The notes under the pieces: generated by a model
The model's input: the letters and a program-made list of their open reading frames with translations, nothing else
Told to the model about the DNA's origin: nothing
The model's database searches: none
Translations under genes and position numbers: made by a program
Shown here: positions 47,301 through 56,149 of the stretch, piece after piece
Position numbering within the stretch: the first letter of the stretch is position 1
Layout of the letters: each line of letters starts with the position of its first letter
Assembly (NCBI GenBank): GCA_029204225.1
Contig: CM055100.1
Location: 65,271,921-65,335,920 of the forward strand
Direction: 5' to 3'
DNA: 64,000 bases
Source of the DNA: Diphasiastrum complanatum
Taxonomy: Eukaryota; Streptophyta; Lycopodiopsida; Lycopodiales; Lycopodiaceae

Positions 47301-47944
47301 ATTCATCACCAGGATGTTGTGGAAATAAAGTCCATGTGTTGATGTCAGCAGCATAACCTTCATATAATCCATCCCAAAACCAAAAACCAAAAAAGTCCAA
47401 ACTAATACTATGCCGTAAATTTAGCTTCCCGTCTGCCCGGAGACCCTGGCTCGCCCTACCGGGCTTCCAAAGTTACCGGAACCTGTTCCAGTTTGCAGAA
47501 TTGTCCAAATTAGTAATAAAGTGATACAAGCAGTTACTCAACTGCTTAATTTTATGAGCTTGCCCTATGTGATCAACACAAACAACAAGCTGGATGACTG
47601 CATCAGAAATTCCTTGCGAAACCGAATTTTTCTTTCCTTGTAGCCTGATAATCTACTGTTTGATTGAAAAACACATGTCAGCTCTCAAGACAAATAAATT
47701 ATTTCCAAAAGCCCTACATTTATGAGCCGAAGGCATGATCCTCTACCTCATAAATGTTTGTGTGCGCAATGGGGCGGCCCAGACGCTTGGCGATTTCCTT
47801 CTTTCGCTCCGCCGCTTTCTTGGCCTGCCCCCGATTAGGATCCAGATGCCTGATGCCCACAAACAGAACCATGCAGCTCAAAGCAGCGCTCACCGCATAA
47901 AGAAAGAGCTCCTGCCCTATGGATGCCGCTCTGCTACTTCCCAT
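35151..47944 (-). CDS. MSP1: Msp1/ATAD1-type AAA-ATPase, five exons
   Basis: The joined exons (47944-47747, 40571-40271, 37123-36965, 36021-35720, 35360-35151) total 1170 bases, 389 aa plus stop, with all four introns GT-AG and phases agreeing. An N-terminal membrane helix (about residues 12-31) is followed by a basic segment, then one AAA domain: Walker A GPPGTGKT (126-133), pore-loop region MSKWFGDAQK, Walker B IIFIDE (182-187, catalytic Glu187), sensor-1 region LAATNRP (Asn232), arginine-finger region ILRRLPRAF, and a C-terminal lid with GYSGSDLTELCKEAA. This is the Msp1/ATAD1 family, which forms hexamers on the outer mitochondrial and peroxisomal membrane and extracts mislocalised tail-anchored proteins. 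The GRP..TN.YEDIIACDVINP segment is plant-like. No key residue is missing. The start is the first in-frame ATG. Confidence 0.95.
35720..36021 (-). CDS. MSP1: AAA-ATPase exon 4 (sensor 1, lid)
   Basis: It encodes residues 221-321: NARVMVLAATNRPGELDEA, the arginine-finger region, and DGYSGSDLTELCKEAAYLP of the lid. Acceptor GTGCAG|AAAATGC; donor GTGCAG|GTTTGT in phase 0. Confidence 0.95.
36626..36895. repeat. perfect 125-bp direct duplication with a hairpin at the junction
   Basis: 36626-36750 and 36771-36895 are identical by eye over 125 bases inside intron 3 of the AAA-ATPase gene. The 20-base spacer contains TCTATCTAGCT (36757-36767), the exact inverse of AGCTAGATAGA at the start of copy 2 (36776-36786), giving an 11-bp stem with an 8-base loop. 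Perfect identity points to a recent event. Confidence 0.95.
36965..37123 (-). CDS. MSP1: AAA-ATPase exon 3 (Walker B)
   Basis: It encodes residues 168-220, with Walker B IIFIDEVDS and the conserved MKTEFMALWDG. Acceptor TATGCAG|TA; donor GACC|GTAAGT in phase 1, giving Gln221 with the next exon. Confidence 0.95.
37439..37882. repeat. diverged duplicated segment in intron 2
   Basis: About 70 bases, CTCCAACGTACTTC...AATGGCTGTTAAAAAGC.GGTATGTATGTC, occur at about 37440-37510 and again at 37807-37880 with several substitutions and small gaps. No function is visible. Confidence 0.65.
37883..40270. other. remainder of AAA-ATPase intron 2
   Basis: AT-rich intron sequence of the minus-strand gene (intron 2 spans 37124-40270). 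Open stretches such as 38693-39001 (+) have no recognisable motif. GAAACTTTCATC/GAAATTTTCATCAGCTT(G/A)TAACAATAAACAAA is duplicated near 39878-39950. Confidence 0.5.
40271..40571 (-). CDS. MSP1: AAA-ATPase exon 2 (Walker A)
   Basis: It encodes residues 67-167, from DIIACDVINPEDIDVTF to FGDAQKL, with Walker A GPPGTGKT. Acceptor GTGCAG|GAC; donor CTTG|GTATGT in phase 1, completed as Val168 by the next exon. Confidence 0.95.
40572..41284. other. exon-2-proximal part of AAA-ATPase intron 1
   Basis: Intron sequence without a recognisable gene. The open stretch 40938-41255 (+) is Cys- and aromatic-rich but has no family resemblance I can name. Confidence 0.45.
41285..42780 (+). mobile_element. probable 5' LTR of copia element D
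   Basis: The sequence ends ...ATCTTTCACA directly before a canonical primer-binding site. It contains CTATAAAAGG (near 42406), a strong TATA box, followed by a CT-rich leader (TCTTCTCTCTTCTCTATCTC). The left end is uncertain; TGTTGGTACA near 41285 is one candidate. The LTR drives transcription antisense to the host gene. Confidence 0.5.
42781..42792 (+). other. primer-binding site of element D
   Basis: TGGTATCAGAGC, perfect initiator Met-tRNA type, abutting the presumed LTR end CA at 42780. Confidence 0.9.
43381..45969 (+). CDS. copia element D gag-protease-integrase ORF, intact but lacking RT
   Basis: An uninterrupted 862-codon ORF lies antisense inside intron 1 of the AAA-ATPase gene. In order: Gag (LTSSNYSLWKVRMESLLEM near the start), zinc knuckle C242-x2-C245-x4-H250-x4-C255, protease WWIDSGASSHM (Asp305), integrase zinc domain H438/H443/C472/C475, and integrase core with Asp502, Asp564 and Glu600, the last two separated by exactly 35 residues as in retroviral-type integrases. 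The frame then reaches EPTSVDQARK, normally the start of the RT region, and runs into about 54 unrelated residues before stopping. RT, RNase H and a 3' LTR are missing. The open frame suggests recent arrival or selection; it is the best preserved retroelement gene here. Confidence 0.92.
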   Translation: MATSIGVMLEANDRLTSSNYSLWKVRMESLLEMNDVLNIVVGLEKRPATQQDQLRYDKRAKKALHMIKMNVTNELLKEVGKCTSSLEAWNSLKKLYESKSTSRVLTLRRQIFSCLQKNEESPSTFVLRMKALNDELACIDESIKEGELIQVILNGLLYAHANTVQSIAIQKTLPRLMDLQEILINEEYRLQARGGSTSTLQEDAMFTKGKFKGKTKSKWSKGQDQVDASSSGKKKDRSKLKCLYCGIKGHFASECYKKKRDQGDKQGNLTLDEDGLDVLDANDDAFVMSLCMLANDGDLDPWWIDSGASSHMTFHKEYFTSLLAYGDDKRVIYTANDGECAIKGIGTIPISLSTNRNVHLKDVLFIPSITKNLLSVSQMLSKGLKVEFDGDACLIKRKDVLIGKGKRQGKLFKLDACVIANQVGCVAREPISIQEVWHKRMGHLNFKSLEVMARKKVVIGLPSSLSNDRHVCESCALSKSHRLPYTRSISRSTKPFQLVHSDIHGFTTISNSGAKMYVTFIDDFSRFCWIYLLKSKDEVYDVFVKFKNARENQFSTKIKCLRGDNGGEYISNKFKAFCDKHGIKREYTTSRTPQQNGVAERKNRTLCESAKAMRLSANLDKPFWDQALLCANFLCNRWPSAILDGRTPFEMLFKRRPSVNFLRTFGCTCYVNITLDDRTKEDPSSRRGIFVVYSEVSKTYKVYIPPINKVIAGRDVIFYEGNIPKVSSSMIDGKVDGSNILDVDEKDPTLDGGDDGPSSSQKPRRTSRERQASSRLTYDQKGKQVVSGNYVAFLTSLDEPTSVDQARKAPVQICLSQKSPVQILLPSNVPTPDVTCIKKLANNQKNSDSNLSTASNFPSIFS
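45970..46828. other. unassigned sequence after the element D truncation
   Basis: No gene is visible. A short duplication, CATGAACCT(C/T)(A/G)TGAGAGTACTCG(G/A)ATAA near 46170 and 46213, and GCCTACATGA near 46020 and 46041 are noticeable. This is where RT and the 3' LTR of element D would be expected, but no RT motif is present. Confidence 0.5.
46829..47480. repeat. three tandem diverged copies of a 165-260 bp unit in intron 1
   Basis: Units start at about 46829, 47088 and 47252. Shared blocks in order are TTTTTCC.TG, GCCAGGTTACCAGGC(G/A)GAAC, ATGTTGA..TTATCACCAGGA.GTTGTGGA, TGATGTCAGCA, CATAAC.TTCATGTAA.CCATCC, CCAAACTACTACTATGCCG and AGA.CC..GCTCGCCCTA. The middle unit lacks about 95 internal bases. 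Confidence 0.75.
47747..47944 (-). CDS. MSP1: AAA-ATPase exon 1 (membrane anchor)
   Basis: It encodes residues 1-66, MGSSRAASIGQELFLYAV through ...THTNIYE-type sequence, including the single membrane helix (LFLYAVSAALSCMVLFVG) and a Lys/Arg-rich stretch. The donor GAG|GTAGAG follows codon 66 in phase 0. Confidence 0.93.
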
Positions 47945-48140
47945 ATCCGGGAAGAAGAGGAGGAAGCAGTGGGATGTAAGGAGTGAGTGCGCATGAACTA
48001 TTGCTGCTGCTCGCGGATTAAAATTCACAGAAAGACGAGAAGAAAAGAAGCGCAGGAAACATCGTTGATCGCAGGCAAGCGCTATGACGCCATCGCTTCC
48101 AAAACAAAAGAAAGCATCTCTCTCAAAGCTATATATTTGC
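47945..48140 (-). promoter_or_regulatory. AAA-ATPase core promoter and leader with upstream ORFs
   Basis: On the minus strand a TATATA box (about 48130-48136) lies roughly 190 bases before the start codon. Three ATGs precede the main ATG: 48093 (ATG GCG TCA TAG, a three-codon ORF), 48062 (a 14-codon ORF ending 48018) and 47994 (out of frame, overlapping the main ORF). If transcription starts near 48100, all would be in the leader and would be expected to reduce translation of the ATPase. Confidence 0.5.
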
Positions 48141-48320
48141 CCTAATTTTATTTATTTTTTTGCTTCAGCAAGAAATTTCAATCAAACCCCAACTTCTCTA
48201 CACAAAAGACACAATGCTTTCTTTTTTGTAAGATGTTGATTGGTGGAGCTGGAATTCTAGGGCTTTCTAGAAGTCCCTAGACTACGAGTGCTGGAGGGTT
48301 TGGTTATGGATTCTAAATTC
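48141..48320. other. upstream flank of the AAA-ATPase gene
   Basis: AT-rich upstream sequence with no ORF or repeat that I can identify. Confidence 0.3.
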
Positions 48321-48720
48321 ACACATAAGCTTTGAATTTGCCCCACAAGCAAATCTTGAAACAAGATCTTGATTGCTTATTCACTCTCCAGGTCAGTGGT
48401 GGCTTTGGACTAGGGTAAGTGTGAAATGTCGGCCCTTGTCTCTTGCTACCCAAGCAATAGATTCTAAATTGATACACTATAAGAACACTTGAAACAAGAT
48501 CTATACAGCTTATGAACTCCAAGACCCAGCGGATTAAGACTGAGGTAAGTGTGAATGTCGGCCCTTGAATTTGTCCTATAAGCAATTCTTGAAACAAGAT
48601 CTGGATTGCATATGAATTGGACATCACAACCGCCAGCAGTGTATAACCACCCTAAATTGACACGAGATGTTTGAACTTGCCTCATAAGCAAATCTTAAAA
48701 ACGAGATCATAAGATATTTT
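48321..48720. repeat. degenerate tandem repeat, about four units
   Basis: Blocks like TTTGAATTTGCCCCACAAGCAAATCTTGAAACAAGATCTTGATTGC recur at about 48331, 48485, 48572 and 48670, and GGTAAGTGTGAA(A)TGTCGGCCCTTG at 48414 and 48543. The period is roughly 90-150 bases. It starts about 200 bases beyond the ATPase promoter. Confidence 0.7.
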
Positions 48721-50192
48721 TGAAGTTACTATGTTGAAGTAGTCATGATTATCCAGGTTAATGCAAGTACTATAAACCTTGGAGGAAAATTCGGATTCAT
48801 GATATGAAAATTTAAAGATGTAAATAGGGGTAAAGTAGCAAGAATGTCACCCACAACAAAGAAAAATGATTTGTCAATGGTTATAAACCAACTTAGCTAG
48901 TTGTTGAATGGTAGACACGTAGATTTTGCAAAAGCCATAATCAAAAGAATGAAATGAATTATATGTATAGATAAACATGCATTGCGTGTGAACTACGCAA
49001 GTAGATGCAAGAGGTCGGACAAGAGAAGTTGTGGTTAGGATTTTTGAGGCTTGAGATTAAGGTTTATGAGGTTCCAAAATATTGAACAAGAAATCATATT
49101 TTGTGCTATAATTCATGATGTAATTTCTCAAACTTCTAAAGATGAATGAAGGTGTTATTTCTAAAATGAACTCAGAATGAGCCAATTATTGCCATAACAT
49201 ATGGTTTGCTCTAAGTCATAATGTAATTACTCAAATACCCTCAAGAGAACTAGGGTTAAGATATCCAGATTGACCAACAACAATCAAATAATGCTTACAA
49301 TTATAATATTATGGCTCATAAATCCCAAAGACAAATTAAAATTAGGGTTTTAAGAAGGAGCAAAATGAGTAAAACCATGTATGGGAGGGAAACGTCAAAA
49401 AAACGGAGAGAGAATTTGGGTATAATAGACAAAATATGTATTTTAGATGTCATCACTTTGTTTCGCTTTTTCCATGGACCCTAGAGTCATGCAATCAATA
49501 ACTGTTTATTGGGACGATTACTCAATGAGAATCTATACGTGGACTCTCCATTTGTCCCATAGGCAAATATGCACAAAATGGACATAGCAACAAATTATGA
49601 GGTGGGCCACATTCCTAATTAGGACGACAATTTTCCCAATGGATATTTCTAAGAAGATTTTGACTTGATATCACACTTGAGCATTGTTCTATCCTACAAG
49701 TATATAAATTTAAAAAAATTCTTCATATATTGTTTAAATAACACTAGGTGAATAGTAAAACTAAGAAAATTCGTGATATCTATATTATAAGTAGTTGGGA
49801 CATACTTTTTCCTTTAATTCGTAATGTAACTTCTCAAAACCCTACAGATAAAATGAACCAAATAATGAATTTTATTAGGATAAGGATTTTAAAATGAGCA
49901 AATAATGAACCAATTAATCTCACGGCATACTATTTGCTATAATTCATTGTATAATAGCTCACAATCGCAAAGGTAAATTGGGGTTTCATACTTTATTGGT
50001 GCTACAATATGTCATGTGCAATATTAGCTTTAAAACATCTAATCCATTCTTGAACATCAAATTAGCATTAAAAAAGAAGAAATCAAACCAATATTCAAGA
50101 AATCAAGAAACAAGATAAAAGTAGCAAACCTTCACCAAAATAGGCAGACACATAGAATCCAAATTAGAAAAAAGAAGGAGAAGCATGTCTCC
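48721..50192. other. gene-free AT-rich sequence
   Basis: No ORF, LTR or tandem array is recognisable. The phrase TGCTATAATTCATGATGTAATTTCTCAAA and variants recurs (near 49105, 49210, 49815 and 49930), indicating an old, diverged repeat. Confidence 0.4.
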
Positions 50193-50408
50193 TCATGATG
50201 GGACATATAGCTTGAGTTGCGACCTGACTATGAATGGAACGTTGTCTATGATCTCTGTGGACTGCGGATATGTGTATAATCGTCCATCTTTGTACCAAAC
50301 TTCATTGTAAGTACAACGAAGGTTTGGGAAATTGTACATCCATGCAACTGCCTTTACATAACAACAACATGTCCCAAAACTAAGGAGAACGATAATTATG
50401 ATTCTCAA
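50193..50408 (-). CDS. possible small secreted protein, 71 aa
   Basis: The minus-strand ORF begins with a plausible signal peptide (MRIIIIVLLSFGTCCCYVKA) and continues with an aromatic-rich mature part (WMYNFPNLRCTYNEVWYKDG). I recognise no family. It lies in gene-free repeat-rich DNA without visible promoter features, so chance is quite possible. Confidence 0.2.
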   Translation of the reverse strand: MRIIIIVLLSFGTCCCYVKAVAWMYNFPNLRCTYNEVWYKDGRLYTYPQSTEIIDNVPFIVRSQLKLYVPS

Positions 50409-50814
50409 AATTCATGTGGATGTAATCATTTCGTAACAAAAAAAGGAGGTAAGTGAGCACTTTGAGCTACTTTCTTGTTCCCTTTTTGTCTACAATAGAA
50501 CAAGCTTAAAAGGATCATATGAGAGAGTACAAGATTTCACATAGAACCCTTTTATTTTATAGCATAACAAGTTAAAACAAAGATGTATAAGTCTTACAGT
50601 ACAAGGTACCCAGGATACTCAGCTTTTACTTGCCACCATCCCACAATACAAAACCGCATGAGTTAGTACAGTGGGGAAGACAGGTGGTCATAGTTGAGCA
50701 TCAGTTGTTATTCATGTCAGAAACAAGATTTGCTACTTTATCAGCATAAATTCAGTTGCATAAAATATGTCCAACCTTGCCAACCATAACTTACTTACTA
50801 GCAATACGTTCTCC
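50409..50814. other. gene-free sequence
   Basis: No feature that I can support was seen on either strand. Confidence 0.3.
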
Positions 50815-51065
50815 CATATGTACAAAACCGTATCAAGGCAGAAGCCATACTGATCAGTCTTAGGGCATAAGCAACGTATGAAATGTAAAGAGTAATATTA
50901 AACATATGTATGAAGCTATCATTTTTTTCATACATACAAAAAGGTACGGTCCAAGTATAGCGTTAGTAGGTGTCAGGGTAGCTCCGTGCCATACTGACCC
51001 ATCGAACTCTATGAAGCCTTGCTAGAGTCCGAACATTATGAGGTTTGGGAAATCCATGTCAATCA
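50815..51065. repeat. dispersed stem-loop repeat, two further copies
   Basis: GTATCAAGGCAGAAGCCATACTGATCAG (50832-50857) and TGTCAGGGTAGCTCCGTGCCATACTGAC (about 50971-50998) match the hairpin motif at 16155 and 16496. The second is followed by GAGGTTTGGGAAATCCATG (near 51039), matching the downstream block of the 16-kb copies. Confidence 0.55.
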
Positions 51066-51774
51066 AGCTTCCAAGAACCAAAACCTATTCTCAAGTCTAG
51101 CATACTAATTGCTACCAAATCTTGTTTACCTAGCAGTTCTACATCTTGTGATTGCATCGTTTCACGTTTAAAACGTCAAAGTCATAAAGATGAATAAAGA
51201 AATATATGTGACTTTACTTAATTGAATTCAAGAGAGAGTTTCTGTATTGTGAGATTGGAGAAGTGAATAGAGCAGCGAAGGTTATCCTTTCTGAATTTTG
51301 TGCTCCACACTGCTGAGTGTGAGTGATTTCGAATCTACTAGCGATCTCGTATGCATTACGTAAATCATTTTTTGGTCAGACAAGACAGTGGTTCATTACA
51401 ATCATTTGTTGTGTTTCCGTAAAGTTGATCTAAAAAACTGTCTTTAAACTAACTTGCCCGTCTGCGCAAATACTTTGTGTTCGACATCCGAGTAAAGTAT
51501 CACTTAGTACAATTTTCCACAGTCACTGATAGAGAAGTATGTATGCATGTGAATCGTCAATCCTTGCCTGAGGAGTATTCGTGTTGGTCACGAAGATAAT
51601 TGTTTCTAACATATTCGCGAACTATTTGAGTTCTTTAGCTGTGATTCCTGCTAACAACTTAATCAGTCAGAGTGTAATTCATTCGAGCTACTCTGATAAC
51701 ATTTCATTTGCAGAACGCTTTTCATTCGGTTCGATAGAGGAAGATTGTTGTTTGGAATTCCTTTATCAACACAT
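51066..51774. other. unassigned sequence before the RT copy 2
   Basis: The short open stretch 51581-51811 (+) may include the N-terminal end of the downstream element, but no sequence shared with copy 1 is visible here. Confidence 0.3.
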
Positions 51775-53265
51775 CATAATTTTGACAAGAGGACCGGTTC
51801 TTTCAACTTGAACAGCCCTAGTTTAGTCATGTCAAGAAGTGGTAATCAAAAAAGGAAGTACATACCTAACAAGGGCAAGTTTGGACAAAGTAGCACTGCA
51901 CGGGAGGATTTACCAATAGAAAAGCTCAACTTTAATAGAGAATAACTCTTGTGCAGGATGAAGAGATAGAAGAAAGAAAAATACTAGTGGTCAATGTAGC
52001 AAAACAAGTGCAATTGGTTACGAAAGAAAATAAAGAGAAAGTTTTTTGCCATCTACACTATTGTAACCAAGTTTTTTAGAGCATCAATGTCAAATAGTTT
52101 TATGCCAAAATTCTTTTACATGTTTTCAGTCTTATTGATGACTTCTTTGAAAATATTGTCTTTGGTTGGACGTATTGTTCTAATATGAAAAATGAATGGT
52201 ATAAACCTTATGAGGTTTTTTGTGACTTCAATACTGAAATATTACACCTTGCTATTGTTTTACCAGCAAACGATTAAAAAACTTTGTATCTAAAATTTTT
52301 GGACATGTGGTTTTGATAAATTGTAAAATTATAAGTAATAATGCCTTAAGGAAAGATCTTAGCAAATGACTGAACCATATTGTAATGCAAAAATCTAACA
52401 TCAACGAAGTTGCCTCGAAATTATTTGATGGATGGTTCAAACTAGCCAAACTATTACCTTCCTACCAAGATGTGAATGAAGAGACTATTCATGAACATGC
52501 TAGAGACTATGTAAAAAGATAGCAACTAGCTACTTAAGGAACACTAAATGGAGACATGGTAGACATTTATTTAACTCACAAATGAAGGATGTTAGTAATG
52601 AAAGAGGTTGGCTTACTCCACATCTTTATATTAATGAAGTTGATAAAGCACAACATAACCCTTATTTTATGTGTATACACCTTGTTAGAAATGTAGCACT
52701 TGAAAGGTTGTCAGACCCACTTTGCTCCATTTCCTGAAACGTATGAAAATATGGTGGAAAAATCGATTGAATCTCTAAAACAGCTTGTTTTACAGTCTTA
52801 CCTAAAAATCTTCTTGGGAATGAAATTTTATCCCATTATGTTATGCTCATTCAAAGCTCATAGTAACGCTTTCCAATAGATTACCAATGCGCATGATTGT
52901 TATTTCTCTAAGGTGGCCACATTTCTTACAAAAGCTCTTGGTATGCTGACTCCTCTCCTCATAGAGGGAGCAAGCCTTAACACAACCTCGTATTAGAGTA
53001 TCCTAAATGTGGATACTAACCTATTCTGGCAATGTGAATCCTCTACGAAATTCTATCTCAATACACTTGATAGTATTACCTCTATGTGCTCAACAATATT
53101 GCCAAATGTTATAAAAACATCCTACTTAATGGTCCAGATGGGCTAATAACGATTATGCGTAAACTTATTTGTTATGCATTCAAACATTCTAAGAAAAATG
53201 CTATTGCATACAAATGGAAATCTCAAGGAAAGACTAAGGCTTTCCCGACTAGTGCCCGAAATTGA
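51775..53265 (+). pseudogene. Penelope-like reverse transcriptase remnant, copy 2
   Basis: This is the plus-strand homologue of the 28.6-31.0 kb remnant. The N-terminal segments pair: SFNLNSPS...KRKYIPNKGKFGQ with FNLNNPN...KRKFTGYKGKEGQ, and DLPIEKLNF with DLPVKKLKF. Next, FYAKILL..F..IDDFF..I.FGW.Y matches in both, and RKDLSK.LNHIVMQKSNINE (near 52350-52400) matches SKSLEKGLNHLTLQQSNIND. Near 53100 IAKCYKNI corresponds to the motif-A region, with a frameshift at the catalytic Asp. The copy ends at about 53265, before motif C, where an LTR-like segment begins. Every domain is broken. Confidence 0.55.
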
Positions 53266-53845
53266 AATAAACTAACTAAGATAACAAGCAATAAAATCCT
53301 TGCTAAGGCTTACCCAACTAGCAAGGCACACCCAAAAGGGAGATAGAAATAATAGATTGCGGCTAACTATATAATCAACAAATAAACACATGCCACAATA
53401 CACACCAATAAGGAGGAGGCAAGAGGAGGCCCGAGCACTTTCCCTAAAGTTATGCACCTTCCCAAAGGGAATACAAATGAAATAGAATGACAGCCTCAAA
53501 AATAAAGAGTAAGATAGCTTAATCTCAAAAGTGTTGTGTACATGGCAAATACCTCTCCTTTTATAACGAGGAGGGTCTTCCATAAGTATTCACTAACTTA
53601 TGGGATTATTTTAAAACTAGCCATTCTAGAACTTCTAACTTAGGACTTAGAACTTTACAAGTTTCTAACTTTGAAATTTAAGATAACTTAAGACAAATAT
53701 TTCTAAGCTTAAGTTTCTTAAGTCTAAGTTCTAATCCTAAGTTTAAGTTATTTTACTATTTTAAGCTTCTACCCATGGACTTACAAAACACATGCCACAG
53801 TTTATTGGCAAATACTCGTATGTGGGCTTGCAAGACACATGCCAC
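53252..53845 (-). mobile_element. possible solo LTR (minus strand)
   Basis: On the minus strand TATAAAAGGAGAGG (53552-53565) forms a good TATA box and is followed by pyrimidine-rich sequence and TTTATTTTTG. Its upstream part (about 53590-53770) is a low-complexity run of TAAGTTTCTAA-like words, and TGTGGCATGTG occurs at about 53800 and 53851. It truncates the RT copy 2. Ends are uncertain and I could not find a target duplication. Confidence 0.35.
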
Positions 53846-54336
53846 GGAGTTTTATTTCTTTTTTTTTATATTTTCTCTGTGTTTGCACAGTTGCTAAGAC
53901 TTCTATATGCCAATCAAGAGAAGAAACCCCTGGCCAATAGAGCGACCATGCGTTGAAGTTGTCAACTGGTCAGTGATCCTAGGGAATTCTGAAGGCTCGA
54001 CTTGTAGGGAGATCCACAAGTTCCTAGGTGTTGTGCTTTTTTATGGATGTCATCTCATCTACCATCACCTTTTACCAAACTTTGCTCTCTCTCAATTCTT
54101 CAAATATAGCAAGTTCGTGAAAATTCTTAGTTTCTATTATGAGAGCATAATTTACCTAGAACTTTTTTGTAGGTCTTTGCTCTCTCGTGGATCTTTTAAT
54201 TTTTTTTTTCTTGGCTTGTAGATGGTACTTCTTGTACACCATGAAAAAACTCACTTTTGTGTTCAGCCTTGAGATCTTGCACAAAAAAACTCATCAGATT
54301 GATTGAAAGAGCCAATTGAGAATTGCCTATAAATGA

Positions 54337-54341
<5 letters not shown>
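53846..54341. other. gene-free sequence
   Basis: The open stretch 53907-54221 (+) shows no recognisable motif. Nothing else can be supported here. Confidence 0.3.

Positions 54342-54413
<72 letters not shown>
54342..54413. repeat. (CT)n microsatellite, 72 bp
   Basis: An uninterrupted CT run. Apparent proteins reading through it are low-complexity artefacts. Confidence 0.97.
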
Positions 54414-54415
<2 letters not shown>

Positions 54416-54439
54416 CCACTTCAAGGCAGGGAAGAGTAT

Positions 54440-54745
54440 CACCAAGGAAGAGAGCAACAACAAGCCCATGTTTCCCTAGCAGCAAGACAATCTTCCCACG
54501 CACCACGCAATTCCAATGTCCACGTTTTCCAAGGACCACACCGCTCCATGCACCATGCAGATCCACGCAACTCCAACATCCATGTTTCCCACGCAACTCC
54601 AATGTCCATGTTTCCCTGGCATCGAAGCAATGACAATGGCAATGAAGCAAAGGATGGCAATGGCAGTGTTAACCTGGCAACGAAGCAAAGGCAATGGCAA
54701 TCTCAATGGTAGCAAGTCAATAGCAACGATGGCAACGAAATTTTC
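54440..54745. repeat. degenerate minisatellite (CGCAACTCCAACATCCATGTTTCCC type)
   Basis: Short units built on CCACGCAA(C/T)TCCAA..TCCA(T/C)GTTT(T/C)CC repeat at about 54497, 54563 and 54590. The sequence then grades into GGCAATGGCAATGAAGC-type repeats (about 54620-54735). ORFs in every frame here reflect the repeat, not a gene. Confidence 0.7.
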
Positions 54746-54951
54746 ATAGATTTCTAGCTACATCGAGATTTTCAGCTATGTCCTCCTTTCACGTCACCTT
54801 AAATGCATGTCACATCCTCCTTTCACGTCACCTTCAATTCAATGATGACCGTCCCAGCATGTTGTAAACTGGCACATGCCAATTTCTGCTAATCCTAGGG
54901 CTACATGGCCCAATGAAAATGCTAGACTCGCCTTTTATCTAGCACTGTCAA

Positions 54952-54954
<3 letters not shown>

Positions 54955-55016
<62 letters not shown>
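54955..55016. repeat. (TC)n microsatellite, 62 bp
   Basis: An uninterrupted TC run followed by CT-rich sequence to about 55160. Confidence 0.97.
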
Positions 55017-55019
<3 letters not shown>

Positions 55020-55317
55020 TTACATTATTGCTATTTTTCCTATAAAACCTAAAAAAACCCCTAAAAGAACCCTAGAAGATTAAAAAACAGCGCCTCTCTC
55101 TTTCTCCTGTGCACCCCTCTCCTTCTCTCTCTTGCCATTTTATACCTTTCTCTCTTTCTAGAAACTTCTCTTTCTATGAAATTCTAAAGTCACATGTTCT
55201 CTTTCTCTATAACTTTCTAAAGCAACATGTCATTTTCAAGCATTTCAAATGCCCTTCAAATAAACTTGAGGGCAAACGTGGCCCAATCAAAAGGCAAGAA
55301 ACTCGTTTTCTCCATCA

Positions 55318-55320
<3 letters not shown>

Positions 55321-55362
<42 letters not shown>
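55321..55362. repeat. (CT)n microsatellite, 42 bp
   Basis: The third pyrimidine tract within 1 kb on this strand. Confidence 0.97.
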
Positions 55363-55365
<3 letters not shown>

Positions 55366-56140
55366 ATGTCCATGGCCAGTAAGTAGGATTCAGTATACTC
55401 CTAGTCTTGGATACACGATGGTACTCTAGTAAATCAAGCTGTTAGTTATGCCACGTCATATCGGATGTGACCCAAAAGTAAATAATATCCTTGTGAGGCC
55501 TAGAACACACTAAATGGAGTTTAGACAAGGTATGAGATAGTGTATGCATGTGTAGAGTTATCAATAGCAATCCTATGAATAAGTGGTCCATGCTTAGGAC
55601 TCTATTCTAAGTGAATCTATGTATAAGGAACTTAGGGCTATGCATGGCTATGTGTCCAGGTTGCTTTTGGCTCTATATATTGAGGCAAAACTCGCCCTAC
55701 TCCTCATTGTGATCATTGATTCATTGCCAAGGTTTCACTCTACATTCATGCTTCTTATTCCTTGGCTTGAGGGTGAAGCTTCTAGAGCTGATTGGTTGCT
55801 TCTACTTGGTTGGGTGGTTGCTCCACAGTGTGTTTTCCATTGTGTGTTATCTTGTAAACAGGATCTTAGGGAGCTTTCGTAAGTAGCATGAAATACAATT
55901 TTTGCGTAAACCTCTTGGCTTGAGGTACTCAAACTTGTGCATGCATCCAATCCATTAGAGTAACAAATTTACACAATATTTAAATATCATTTAAATATGG
56001 TCATAACTATTTCATCTTGATGAATACTTTACGTATTTAATCATTAAAAAATTCAATGGGAATGGAAGAAGGGATAGCCTTCATTTCTTGGGCATTAAGC
56101 CCATAAAAATATAACTCAACACACATTATCAAAGATAATG
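55363..56140. other. gene-free sequence
   Basis: Short open stretches (for example 55619-55882, +) have no recognisable motif. Confidence 0.3.
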
Positions 56141-56149
56141 CATGTTGTG

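Noticed and set aside
54327-54715. Several ORFs on both strands reading through the CT tract and following minisatellite
   Set aside because: They are low-complexity (LSLSLS/RERERE) translations of repeats open in many frames at once, with no domain.
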